Under the pieces are notes generated by a model. It saw only the letters and a list, made by a program, of their open reading frames with translations, was not told the DNA's origin and searched no databases. 16,430 nt of DNA, taken from NCBI GenBank assembly GCA_030696465.1, contig JAUYSE010000126.1, positions 1 through 16,430 on the forward strand, written 5' to 3'. The stretch comes from Legionellaceae bacterium (GTDB lineage: Bacteria; Pseudomonadota; Gammaproteobacteria; Legionellales; Legionellaceae). Shown here piece after piece: positions 6,727-15,323 of the stretch. Every line of letters begins with the position of its first letter. Within the stretch, counting starts at the first letter, position 1. Made by a program: the position numbers and the translations under genes.

Positions 6727-7704
6727 TTAATGAAACTCCCCTTCCGCTACGGTACGCAGTAACGCCGTATTCTGCACGCCCGTAGACAATGACTTTTTAA
6801 ACTCTGCCCCCATATTTTTTACCATTCGATCAAATACATTGGCTCGTGAAGTATAGTTAATCACTTTCTTCGCATGCAATTTTATACGAATTAACTGCCC
6901 TGGGCTGGCAAAACCATCGATTAATCCCTGAGATTTTGCATCTGCGCCGGTCCAGATCAAACCAGAAAAAGTGTCATTATTCGCATGCAAGCGATCACCG
7001 CGCCCTGTTTTTACGCGCTCAATAAACAACTGATGCACCGCATTCAGCATTTTTTGCAGAGCTTGTATATCCTCAGGGTTTTCTTTGGAGAAAGGATCTA
7101 AAAAGCCTTTATGCTTACCGGCCGTATATAAGCGTCGAGAAACCCCTACTTTCTCCATGCCATTCACAAAACCAAAACCATTAAACACCACGCCAATAGA
7201 GCCGACCATACTTGCGGGGTTGGCGTAAATTTTATCCGCCGCAGAAGCCACATAATAGGCAGCCGAAGCACATAAATCCATGCATACTGCATACACTTTA
7301 ATTTTCGGATGTTTTTTCTGATAATGTTGAATAGTGCTATACATGTAATCCGCCTGCACAGGGCTACCACCAGGACTATTGATTCGTAACACTATCGCTT
7401 GCAAGCCCTGTGATTGATAAGCTGTTTTCATACTCTTTGCAAACTCATCCGCATCCACTTCTGCGCCCGCTGCAATTTCACCATTCAGATCGATTAAACC
7501 CACATGCGCAGAAGATTTATCTTGCTGATGTTGATGATGCGCACTTAATAACTGATAGCCTGCAAATAAAATCAAGGCACCCCACAACACACGTTTAAAC
7601 AAACGCGTACGACGCTGACGTTTTTGCTCCCGTAAATACTCGAGAACCACTTGGTTCACGACCTGCTGCGGATCAGTATTTTCGGTAAAGGGACTTGTAT
7701 TCAT
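6727..7704 (-). CDS. sppA: S49-family signal peptide peptidase (SppA, short form)
   Basis: The 325-residue protein is an inner-membrane serine protease that would degrade signal peptides left in the membrane after export. A basic N-terminal cytoplasmic segment (R/K-rich, about 24-38) precedes one transmembrane helix at about 38-54, with the catalytic domain outside. The S49 dyad is visible: S147 in C-A-S-A-A-Y-Y and K199 in A-G-K-H-K-G-F-L-D-P-F. R-I-N-S-P-G-G-S (107-114) forms the usual oxyanion/substrate region, and G-S-I-G-V (168-172) follows. Its length fits the single-domain SppA36 form, not the duplicated 67-kDa E. coli form; SohB is a less likely alternative because its N-terminal domain is different and longer. 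It is divergent from clpB over 88 nt. Confidence 0.9.
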   Translation of the reverse strand: MNTSPFTENTDPQQVVNQVVLEYLREQKRQRRTRLFKRVLWGALILFAGYQLLSAHHQHQQDKSSAHVGLIDLNGEIAAGAEVDADEFAKSMKTAYQSQGLQAIVLRINSPGGSPVQADYMYSTIQHYQKKHPKIKVYAVCMDLCASAAYYVASAADKIYANPASMVGSIGVVFNGFGFVNGMEKVGVSRRLYTAGKHKGFLDPFSKENPEDIQALQKMLNAVHQLFIERVKTGRGDRLHANNDTFSGLIWTGADAKSQGLIDGFASPGQLIRIKLHAKKVINYTSRANVFDRMVKNMGAEFKKSLSTGVQNTALLRTVAEGEFH

Positions 7705-7739
7705 GAAAAAAGGACCTATCTTTATATAAACCAGTATCT

Positions 7740-7768
7740 ATTTTAAAAGGTATTCGACGGTTCTACAA
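7740..7768 (-). promoter_or_regulatory. Possible sigma-70-type promoter of sppA
   Basis: On the minus strand TTGTAG (7763-7768) and TAAAAT (7740-7745) are separated by 17 nt, 36 nt before the sppA ATG. The -10 matches at five of six positions, the -35 at only three. No heat-shock (sigma-32) promoter consensus for clpB is evident in the same gap. Confidence 0.3.
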
Positions 7769-7792
7769 ACTTTCTTTTGAGGAATTATCACT

Positions 7793-10369
7793 ATGCGTAT
7801 GGATAAGTTAACTACCAAATTCCAAATGGCGTTGTCAGACGCACAATCATTGGCTTTAGGAAAAGATAATAATTTTATTGAACCTGAACATGTCATGAAA
7901 ACGCTTTTAGAGCAAAGTGATGGATCCATCCTTCCTCTATTGCAAAAAGCCCAAGTGAACGTCGCACTCTTACAAAAACTCCTAGACACAGCGATTGATC
8001 AATTTCCCAAAGTCAGCGGTACCGGTGGTGATGTCCATCCTTCCAATGCCTTAATACGGCTGCTTAATCTCAGTGATAAATTAGCGCAACAACACAAAGA
8101 TGCCTATATTTCATCTGAATTTTTTATTCTCGCCGCTTTACAAGAAGATGGTGTATTGGCTAAGTTTTTAAAACAAGCCGGCGGTGATAAAAAAACGCTT
8201 GAAAAAACCATTGAAAGTATACGTGGCGGAGAATCTATTCAATCTCCTGAAGGCGAAAATCAACGCCAAGCCTTATCAAAATATACCTTAGACCTCACGA
8301 AACGTGCCGAAGAAAACAAATTAGACCCCGTCATTGGACGAGATGATGAAATTAGAAGAACCATCCAAGTGCTGCAACGACGCACCAAAAATAATCCCGT
8401 GCTTATCGGAGAACCAGGCGTTGGTAAAACCGCAATTGTGGAAGGCTTAGCGCAACGCATTATCAATGGCGAAGTACCTGAAAGCTTACGGCATAAACGT
8501 CTGCTGGCCTTAGACATGGGTGCCTTATTGGCGGGGGCCAAATATCGAGGAGAATTTGAGGAACGCTTAAAAAACGTTTTACAAGAGCTCAGTAAACAAG
8601 AAGGACAAATTATCCTGTTTATTGATGAGCTGCACACCATGGTCGGAGCCGGAAAAGCGGAAGGTGCTATGGATGCCGGTAATATGTTAAAACCTGCGCT
8701 GGCGCGCGGCGAGCTACACTGTATTGGCGCCACCACTCTCGATGAGTATCGACAATACATTGAGAAAGATGCTGCGCTAGAGCGCCGCTTTCAAACCGTC
8801 TTTGTTGGTGAGCCCAGTGTAGAGGACACGATTGCCATTCTCAGAGGACTCAAAGAACGTTATGAGGTCCATCATGGTGTCGATATTATTGACCCTGCCA
8901 TCGTCGCCGCAGCCACCCTTTCGCATCGCTACATCAGCGGGCGCAAACTACCGGATAAAGCGATTGATCTCATCGACGAAGCGGGCAGTAAAATCCGTAT
9001 GGGCATAGACTCCAAACCAGAAAGCCTTGATAAACTCGAGCGCCGTTTAATCCAACTCAAAATAGAGCGTGAGGCCTTAAAAAAAGAAGAAGATGCGGCC
9101 TCTAAAAAACGTTTACAAGAGCTTGAAAAACATATCAATGAAAGTGAAAAACAATATGCTGATCTGGAAGAGGTATGGAAGTCTGAAAAAGCAACGTTCC
9201 AAGATCTCAATCAGCTCAAAGAATCTTTAGAACAAGCCAAACGTGATTTGGAAAATGCCAAACGCAGTGGTGATCTGGCCAAAATGTCTGAGTTACAATA
9301 TGGCCGTCTTCCCGAAATGGAAAAACAACTTGCCCTCTGCAATGAACGCGCCACACAAACACCAGTACTCTTACGCAACAAAGTTACCGAAGAAGAAATC
9401 GCCGACATTGTTTCGCAATGGACTGGCATCCCTGTCTCTAAAATGCTCGAAGGGGAGAAAGAAAAATTATTACATATGGAAGAGGCCTTGCATAAACGCC
9501 TCATTGGTCAAAATGAAGCTATACAGGCGGTCTCTAATGCCATCCGTCGTTCACGTGCAGGGCTTTCTGATCCACACCGCCCCATAGGTTCCTTTTTATT
9601 CTTAGGCCCAACGGGTGTCGGTAAAACAGAATTGTGTAAAGCACTAGCCTCCTTTTTATTTGATACGGAAGAAGCGATGATTCGTATCGATATGTCAGAA
9701 TTCATGGAAAAACATGCGGTTTCTCGACTGATTGGTGCGCCTCCAGGTTATGTGGGGTACGAAGAAGGCGGATATCTCACGGAAGCTGTACGTCGTCGCC
9801 CCTACTCTGTCATTTTGCTGGATGAAGTTGAAAAAGCACACAGTGATGTTTTCAATATTTTATTACAGGTGTTAGATGATGGACGACTCACGGATGGTCA
9901 GGGACGTACTGTCGATTTTCGCAATACCGTCATTGTCATGACGTCTAATTTGGGCTCTAGCCTCATCCAAGATATGAAAGGAAATATGGACTATGCCCAC
10001 ATTAAAACCGCGGTGATGGGCATGGTCGCGCAGCATTTCCGGCCAGAGTTCATTAATCGTATTGATGACTGTGTCGTGTTCCATGCCTTAGATGAAGCAC
10101 ATATCAAGCAAATTGCGACTATACAATTGCAGCGTCTGACCACACGTCTTCATACACAAGATATTATTTTAGAGGTCAGCGATGCGGCTATTGCGCACTT
10201 GGCAAAAACTGGATTTGATCCGGTCTATGGTGCTCGTCCGCTAAAACGCACGATTCAACAAGAGTTAGAAAACCCGCTGGCAGAAAAATTATTGCAAGGG
10301 GTTTTTGGTCCTAAGGATACGATTGTGGTCGATTATCAGAAGGATCAGTTGACGTTTGTTCGGAAATAA
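7793..10369 (+). CDS. clpB: ATP-dependent disaggregase ClpB (Hsp100)
   Basis: The 858-residue AAA+ hexameric chaperone pulls proteins out of aggregates together with DnaK/DnaJ/GrpE. It aligns with E. coli ClpB (857 residues) almost end to end. In order it shows the N-terminal substrate domain (1-145), NBD1 with Walker A G-E-P-G-V-G-K-T at 206-213 and Walker B I-L-F-I-D-E just after 270, the charged coiled-coil M domain (about 400-525) that contacts DnaK, and NBD2 with G-P-T-G-V-G-K-T at 605-612 and V-I-L-L-D-E-V-E-K. G-A-P-P-G-Y-V-G-Y pore loop 2 is intact. No P-element for ClpP docking is seen, which agrees with a chaperone role. The start M-R-M-D-K-L-T matches E. coli M-R-L-D-R-L-T, and GAGG lies 10 nt upstream. 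Heat-shock regulation is typical of the family, but no sigma-32 site is obvious here. Confidence 0.98.
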   Translation: MRMDKLTTKFQMALSDAQSLALGKDNNFIEPEHVMKTLLEQSDGSILPLLQKAQVNVALLQKLLDTAIDQFPKVSGTGGDVHPSNALIRLLNLSDKLAQQHKDAYISSEFFILAALQEDGVLAKFLKQAGGDKKTLEKTIESIRGGESIQSPEGENQRQALSKYTLDLTKRAEENKLDPVIGRDDEIRRTIQVLQRRTKNNPVLIGEPGVGKTAIVEGLAQRIINGEVPESLRHKRLLALDMGALLAGAKYRGEFEERLKNVLQELSKQEGQIILFIDELHTMVGAGKAEGAMDAGNMLKPALARGELHCIGATTLDEYRQYIEKDAALERRFQTVFVGEPSVEDTIAILRGLKERYEVHHGVDIIDPAIVAAATLSHRYISGRKLPDKAIDLIDEAGSKIRMGIDSKPESLDKLERRLIQLKIEREALKKEEDAASKKRLQELEKHINESEKQYADLEEVWKSEKATFQDLNQLKESLEQAKRDLENAKRSGDLAKMSELQYGRLPEMEKQLALCNERATQTPVLLRNKVTEEEIADIVSQWTGIPVSKMLEGEKEKLLHMEEALHKRLIGQNEAIQAVSNAIRRSRAGLSDPHRPIGSFLFLGPTGVGKTELCKALASFLFDTEEAMIRIDMSEFMEKHAVSRLIGAPPGYVGYEEGGYLTEAVRRRPYSVILLDEVEKAHSDVFNILLQVLDDGRLTDGQGRTVDFRNTVIVMTSNLGSSLIQDMKGNMDYAHIKTAVMGMVAQHFRPEFINRIDDCVVFHALDEAHIKQIATIQLQRLTTRLHTQDIILEVSDAAIAHLAKTGFDPVYGARPLKRTIQQELENPLAEKLLQGVFGPKDTIVVDYQKDQLTFVRK

Positions 10370-10404
10370 ATACTGCCTGTCTCGTGCCTTTATATCGCAC
10401 TCCG

Positions 10405-10490
10405 ACAAAAAAATCCGTCATCTCGAGCCATTTTGAGCACAGAAAAGAACCACCGAGAATTCTGCGAGAGATCTCCTGCAGACAGATCGA
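10405..10490. repeat. Possible degenerate dispersed repeat between convergent genes
   Basis: The 139-nt gap after clpB contains gtcatctcgag (from 10418) and, 40 nt later, a cgagagatctcctgc stretch with the palindrome gagatctc. This gtcat-c-cgag ... gatctcctgc layout resembles short dispersed repeats common in intergenic regions of several bacterial genomes. I see only one copy here, and no strong terminator hairpin for either converging gene. Confidence 0.3.
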
Positions 10491-10508
10491 TCACAGCAGC
10501 TAGGAGCG

Positions 10509-13500
10509 TTACAACTTTGAATTTGATGCAATAGGATTTTCGGGGGTTTGTGCCGGGGGCTTTGCCTGAGCAGCCTTATATTGATCTCGCCCTGCACTGA
10601 GTCTGTCTTTAAGACTTTTAATATGCTGCACGCCCTCTGCTACTGTCTTTTTTATCTCATTCTTTAGTATTCTCACCTTACACTTGATCTTTTCCCAGGT
10701 TGTGGGGCTTATTTTCACTTTCGCATGCACCAAAATCTCTAGCTGAGGCTGACTCTCAGGCTTGTAGAATGTAGAACGTTTAAATGCCTGAACTGCCGCT
10801 GCTCTTATTATATTCACTCTTTCATCTCTACTACTTACCGTACTTAAATCAAAATTACTCACCTTGGCTTGAAAGCCCTGTTCATTTTTAAAAATGCGAA
10901 CAATCACCGATTTTTTTTTATCTCCAACTGGTGTATAAAAAGCCTGTCGTTCAAATTTACCCTCTTGGGCACTTGAAAGTCTACGGACAGCAAGCGTAGA
11001 GGGGGCAGCATTGTCTTTTTTTAAATTTAATTGTGCCGTGCGATGTTGAACATACTCTTCCAACGTACCGCGAAAAGCAGGCTCCTTTTCTCTTGCTTTT
11101 ATCCACTGTATTTTTCCATCAGGCTCAATAAACTTGGGATCAATCGTTGGAAAATCGCTCGTGAGCCCCTCAATTTTTTGGTCTATCGCTAACTGAAGAT
11201 CCATTAATTCTGCGGCAGTCTGCATCTGCTTACCGTTTTCTGTGCAAAAATGAGATAAAGCCTCAAAAACCGTCTCTATATTTTTTTCTGGCGATTCTTC
11301 CGTTAGTTTTGCCTGGGTAACATTTTTATATATTGCCCCTAAAGATTTCACCATATGCTGTTGCAACGCCGGTGCAGCCTGCTGATACAAATCTAAAAAA
11401 TCTGCTTTAGCCGACACTATCCCACTTGAAATATGCTCAGAACGTCCTGCTATCTCTCTGAATGCCTTTGCCAACTCTGCAGAAGGCACCATTCCAGGGT
11501 AGTCTCTCCATAGCTTTGATTTTCCTCCATTCAACTTGAGCGTAGGAAGGCGTTCACGATTCAAAAAATCCATCACCCCTTTACTGGGGGCCACTTCGTT
11601 CCCCCACGATAATAAATCATTAAATGCATGGCCAAAATCAATACGCGCAACCTGAGGATTATCTTTGGAGCCAACCACTAACATATTTCCAGGATTCACA
11701 TCGTGATCCCCAATCATCACCGATAGCGCAATGGCTTGCGCTAATGAAGGACGTAAAGCCTCAACCTCTGCTAAACGTATTTCACCTTTTTTTCCAGAAT
11801 AGTCTTTTACAAACCGAACATGCTTCGCAGACTCAAGATCTGCTTTTTTGCCTTTTGCGTAGTCATCCAAAGTGCCTTGTACGCCTAACAAATATTTAGA
11901 AGCAATCCACACCTGATTATTTTCGACATGATGCACTAAAGAGACATCCGGAACTAAAGACGCGTCTGGGTGCACTGCCTTGGCAATACAGGCAGCAATC
12001 TTCTCTCCCAAGTTTACTTTATCTGTGCTTTTTTCTTTAACTTGTTTCACGAGACCTTCATTTAATACCGAAGACTTTAACTGATAGTATTCATCCTGTC
12101 TCTTAACTTTCATACTACCGGACATCCCGCCTGAAGACTCTGCACTAGAGACATCGAAAGATTTATGATCTAACACTGTTGTTTGTTTTCCTTCAGCAGT
12201 TGATTCTTTCCCAGAAAGACGAGACTCAGGCTCAGATGAAGCACTACTTCGTGAGGAGGAAACACTATCCGATCGTCCCTTTATAGATTCTTTCACTTGT
12301 TGTGCTTGATACTTGAGACTTTCCGAAAAAGTTGGGGTCAATGTAATCTTTGGGTTTAGATAAATACTAGGCTCTTTCCCCTCTTCATACAATGTGGATT
12401 GCTTAAATGCTTGCGTTGCAACCTCCCCCACTATTTCTTCTCTTTCCTTTTGCTCCTTCACCGTACTTAAATCAAGACGATCGATATTTACTCTAAATTG
12501 TCCATCCTCCGTTTTTACTACACGAGCCATCGCGATTTGCGGTTCCCCATTCACTTCTGTAGAGACAAACAGTGCTTTTTGCGCTTCTAAAGATAAAGCT
12601 GAATCGTTCAATCTCAAAAAATTTTGCTTTCCTCCAGCGGGTGTCTGCGCATCCACGAGCTTTTTAGAAGCGGTCACCGCCGCTTTCTGTAATTGCTCGG
12701 AACGCGTCTTTATTGTCGTAACCCAGAGTGCTCTTACCTCTTTCTCTAAACCTGGTAAATCGATGGTAGAACTTGAGCGCAATCTAATTTTTGCAGCAGC
12801 CTTATCTGTAAGGCTGCCACTTCCAAGCATATTATTCATAAACCCCTGTAATGCTTTTTTTTTAATATCAGGATCCGTGATTTTTTGCATTTGCTGATCA
12901 AAACGTGTATCGGCGGCAGTTACAGCAGCCGAGATATCCACAGCCTTCCATTTTTCTGCTAAAGAGTGATTGACGACTGGATTCTGCAATAAGTAAGAAA
13001 CATAATCGTTCTTAAACTGTGTAAAGAGTTTATTTTTATACTGTGTTGAGGTGTTAAATAACGTCTCTTGTCCTTGTCGATCCGCAGCATAGCGACCCAA
13101 GGCCCCAAAATCGATACGTTGTATTTTAGAAATCTCATTTTTATCGTTCACGGATACCATAAATTGAGCCGTATGTAAGCTTTCATCACCATTGAGCTGG
13201 CTCAAAAAAATGGCCTCCGCAAGCTGCTCCTTGACCTCATCACTCATTGCATCTATTACTGCGTTTATCCCTGCTATATTTTGAAATTCTTCACTCTCTG
13301 TCGTTTTTGGATTACGCTTATGCCCTAAACATAACAGATCAAATCCTATCATTTTTTCATTAGGACTCGTCTGAAACCCAGGTTGTATGCTTGCTATTTT
13401 GGAGCCTTCCTCTTTTTTAACCATAGTAATATCAGCATGAATAATAGCCTCTTCTTCGGTAAAGTTAGGATCAAAATCATGCCGAGATAAGGCTAACGAC

Positions 13501-13673
13501 TCCGCTACACAAGTCGCCGGATCATCTTCTTTCACTAAATATACATTCGACTCAGGAGACTTATAAAAACCAGCAACACCCGCTTGCCCGCGCCCCTTTA
13601 ACGCAGCCACAAAGCTATATTGCTTATCATCACTTAAAGTGATGGCTCCTTCATTACCGATGGGTTCAGGCAT
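10509..13673 (-). CDS. Large protein with duplicated kinase-like plus accessory modules (pseudokinase-kinase tandem), putative effector
   Basis: I do not recognise this 1054-residue protein by name. It is an internal duplication. Copy 1 has a kinase-like domain (about 20-340) and an accessory module (about 352-455); a Ser-rich linker follows (466-520); copy 2 has a kinase-like domain (about 513-840) and the accessory module again (about 896-1000). In copy 2, G-D-H-D-V-N-P-G-N-M (655-664) and I-D-F-G-H (678-682) give catalytic Asp D658, metal-binding N663 and DFG D679, close to protein-kinase D-x-K-P-x-N and PI3/4-kinase/HipA-type loops. The candidate ATP lysine is K533. In copy 1 the aligned loop is G-D-E-S-L-H-T-A-Q-F (162-171): S165 and Q170 replace Asp and Asn while D-F-G (188-190) stays, so it is probably inactive. 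The accessory modules share D-L-S-T-V ... Q-A-F-K-x-S-T (401-427 and 942-968). The tail after 1000 is basic, then Pro-rich. There is no signal peptide or membrane helix. AGAGG precedes the ATG. Type IV secretion is a guess from context. Confidence 0.85.
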   Translation of the reverse strand: MPEPIGNEGAITLSDDKQYSFVAALKGRGQAGVAGFYKSPESNVYLVKEDDPATCVAESLALSRHDFDPNFTEEEAIIHADITMVKKEEGSKIASIQPGFQTSPNEKMIGFDLLCLGHKRNPKTTESEEFQNIAGINAVIDAMSDEVKEQLAEAIFLSQLNGDESLHTAQFMVSVNDKNEISKIQRIDFGALGRYAADRQGQETLFNTSTQYKNKLFTQFKNDYVSYLLQNPVVNHSLAEKWKAVDISAAVTAADTRFDQQMQKITDPDIKKKALQGFMNNMLGSGSLTDKAAAKIRLRSSSTIDLPGLEKEVRALWVTTIKTRSEQLQKAAVTASKKLVDAQTPAGGKQNFLRLNDSALSLEAQKALFVSTEVNGEPQIAMARVVKTEDGQFRVNIDRLDLSTVKEQKEREEIVGEVATQAFKQSTLYEEGKEPSIYLNPKITLTPTFSESLKYQAQQVKESIKGRSDSVSSSRSSASSEPESRLSGKESTAEGKQTTVLDHKSFDVSSAESSGGMSGSMKVKRQDEYYQLKSSVLNEGLVKQVKEKSTDKVNLGEKIAACIAKAVHPDASLVPDVSLVHHVENNQVWIASKYLLGVQGTLDDYAKGKKADLESAKHVRFVKDYSGKKGEIRLAEVEALRPSLAQAIALSVMIGDHDVNPGNMLVVGSKDNPQVARIDFGHAFNDLLSWGNEVAPSKGVMDFLNRERLPTLKLNGGKSKLWRDYPGMVPSAELAKAFREIAGRSEHISSGIVSAKADFLDLYQQAAPALQQHMVKSLGAIYKNVTQAKLTEESPEKNIETVFEALSHFCTENGKQMQTAAELMDLQLAIDQKIEGLTSDFPTIDPKFIEPDGKIQWIKAREKEPAFRGTLEEYVQHRTAQLNLKKDNAAPSTLAVRRLSSAQEGKFERQAFYTPVGDKKKSVIVRIFKNEQGFQAKVSNFDLSTVSSRDERVNIIRAAAVQAFKRSTFYKPESQPQLEILVHAKVKISPTTWEKIKCKVRILKNEIKKTVAEGVQHIKSLKDRLSAGRDQYKAAQAKPPAQTPENPIASNSKL

Positions 13674-13700
13674 GAAATACCTCTTTTAAATCATTATATA

Positions 13701-13750
13701 TTCATTATAGCAAACAAAAGATCAATTTGCGGTATTTGAACTATAATGAA
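13701..13750. promoter_or_regulatory. Symmetrical divergent promoter/operator between the putative effectors
   Basis: Ttcattatag (13701-13710) is the exact reverse complement of ctataatgaa (13741-13750), with 30 nt between. Each arm contains a perfect TATAAT: at 13742-13747 reading right towards the 486-residue gene, and at 13704-13709 reading left towards the kinase-like gene. Neither has a good TTGACA at 16-18 nt, so activator dependence or a shared repressor or activator is plausible. Distances to the two ATGs are 34 and 30 nt. Transcription start points are not known. Confidence 0.5.
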
Positions 13751-13781
13751 CGTATAGCAATCAAAAGGTTAGGGCCATGCG

Positions 13782-15242
13782 ATGACTCGACAAAAGAAAC
13801 CAGAAACTCTACCAACAAAACCAATTGAATTGTTGCGACAATATATTCCTAGCTTAGAAAATTGGTTTCAGCATCTGTCTCTAGACGATCAAGAGAATAT
13901 CGCGCTTATTCTTTCGCTCTTTATGAGTGAGACCGAACCTGAAAAAGAAGCTTACACTGAAATGATGTCGCAATTATTTGCTTATTCAGAAAGCAACGAA
14001 TTACAACTCGCAGAGGTCATTGACTTTCATCAAGTACATTTAAGGGGTTGCAGATTACCGATCTCTTGCGTGAAAAATAAAACGTTCTCCCTCACTGTTC
14101 TTGAAGAAAATAGCATGGATCCCTACGCCGTGCTTGCGCAATTATTAAAAAACTCCTTCAATGGGGAGTTTGTGTTAAGCGCCGCTGAAAAAGGTAGATA
14201 TATTCACGATGCCCACACCCGAAAAGCCACGAAACAGCCTCTCAACACCGCCTTAATGCAACAAGATATTACCCTCTTCAAAGCTATCTTAGATAAACCA
14301 GAGATGAGTAGTGAAAAAATTTTCCCAATCCTACAAGAAAACTGGGAAGAAACACTGCAGAGTGCACCTATAGATCTTATTATACTGATTTGTAGTCATC
14401 CTAAAACCCTTTCTATTCTCAACATCAAACCAGATCCTATTGAGTATCTGATTCTAAGACTATATCCTCAACAAAATGATAGACTCTTCTCACTCATACA
14501 GAACATCAGTAGTAATGCTTATTACAGCTCCAAACAAGGTCAACGCGCGCTCACAGAAACACTCACGCATTTTAAATCTTTACGAGAACCATTTGAGTTT
14601 CTTAAAGAGGATACCAAGGCATCCGAAATACAAGCCTTCCTCGAGAAAAAAACACAAGTGCTACCTAAAAATATTGTTAAATCTCAGACAGAAATCACCG
14701 CCCACACGAAACCAGGTACTCCGGGAATATCCACATCACCTCCCCCTGTAAAAATCACTACTTCTGAGTCTCATCCAGCCTTTAAAAAAGAGAACTTTGA
14801 TAATCTTCAGAATATCTATAGTGACATTGATAACGCGATGACCGCCGCTATTAACGCCTGTCGCAGTAGCAAAGGTCCTTACGGTGGAGCCAGAAAAGTA
14901 AGTGATCTAGAGTTTTTACAACTTCATTATCAGCAGGCTGCTAATAATGACCGTCAGGCCAGCCTAAAAGCATTTTTACATCGAGCCGCTACAGAACGAA
15001 AAACTTTTGGTGGATTTTTTCAAAAAGAATATGCAGGTACTGGTTCCATTAAAGGGTTTTATAAAGCGCTCTCAAAGGAGGCTCAAGAATATGTGCATAG
15101 CCTCTTAGCAGAGTCCCCTATCTCCTCTTCTTCCAACAGGGCCGAGACGCAACAGGATCTCCATCTTTTTAAAACCCAGCTTCAACATCTCAAAACAGAG
15201 ATGCCGGATTTAACCCCGCCCTTAGATCCTTCAGATTTTTAG
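13782..15242 (+). CDS. Unrecognised 486-residue protein, paralogue A of a tandem pair, putative effector
   Basis: No enzymatic motif is recognisable. The protein is mostly predicted helical, with no signal peptide or membrane segment. Three parts are visible: an N-terminal part (1-150) with acidic helices; a middle block (about 165-255) with S-S-E-K-I-F-P-I-L and L-I-C-S-H-P-K-T; and, after a Pro/Thr-rich linker (295-335), a C-terminal block (346-473) with G-T-G-S-I-K-G-F-Y-K-A-L. Middle and C-terminal blocks recur in the next gene, so the two arose by duplication. The C-terminal block resembles small modules of unknown function I associate with Legionella effectors (perhaps DUF5617), but I cannot verify this. 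AGGG ends 7 nt before the chosen ATG; a stop lies in frame at 13770, so no earlier start exists. An overlapping ATG-CGA-TGA two-codon frame at 13777-13785 precedes it. It is divergent from the kinase-like gene. Confidence 0.8.
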   Translation: MTRQKKPETLPTKPIELLRQYIPSLENWFQHLSLDDQENIALILSLFMSETEPEKEAYTEMMSQLFAYSESNELQLAEVIDFHQVHLRGCRLPISCVKNKTFSLTVLEENSMDPYAVLAQLLKNSFNGEFVLSAAEKGRYIHDAHTRKATKQPLNTALMQQDITLFKAILDKPEMSSEKIFPILQENWEETLQSAPIDLIILICSHPKTLSILNIKPDPIEYLILRLYPQQNDRLFSLIQNISSNAYYSSKQGQRALTETLTHFKSLREPFEFLKEDTKASEIQAFLEKKTQVLPKNIVKSQTEITAHTKPGTPGISTSPPPVKITTSESHPAFKKENFDNLQNIYSDIDNAMTAAINACRSSKGPYGGARKVSDLEFLQLHYQQAANNDRQASLKAFLHRAATERKTFGGFFQKEYAGTGSIKGFYKALSKEAQEYVHSLLAESPISSSSNRAETQQDLHLFKTQLQHLKTEMPDLTPPLDPSDF

Positions 15243-15323
15243 TGCTATAAATGGCAAAATGCTCCATTTAATCTACACTATAAATATACATTACCATTAT
15301 TTTATGGAATAAGAGGTGCTGTC

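Noticed and set aside
7705..7792. Sigma-32 heat-shock promoter upstream of clpB
   Set aside because: No CTTGAA ... CCCCAT-like pair could be found on the plus strand in this gap.
8260..9705. Several antisense frames within clpB (for example 8260-8760 and 9211-9504)
   Set aside because: They are Ser/Arg-rich mirror translations of a strongly conserved gene and lack ribosome binding sites.
12394..12897. A 167-residue plus-strand frame antisense to the kinase-like gene
   Set aside because: Its Ser/Phe/Cys-rich composition is that of an antisense shadow, and the opposite strand has clear domain homology between its two halves.
13782..15242. Ankyrin repeats in paralogue A (T-A-L ... I-L-D-K pattern near 155-175)
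   Set aside because: Only one loose resemblance is present; no tandem 33-residue periodicity with G-x-T-P-L-H was found.
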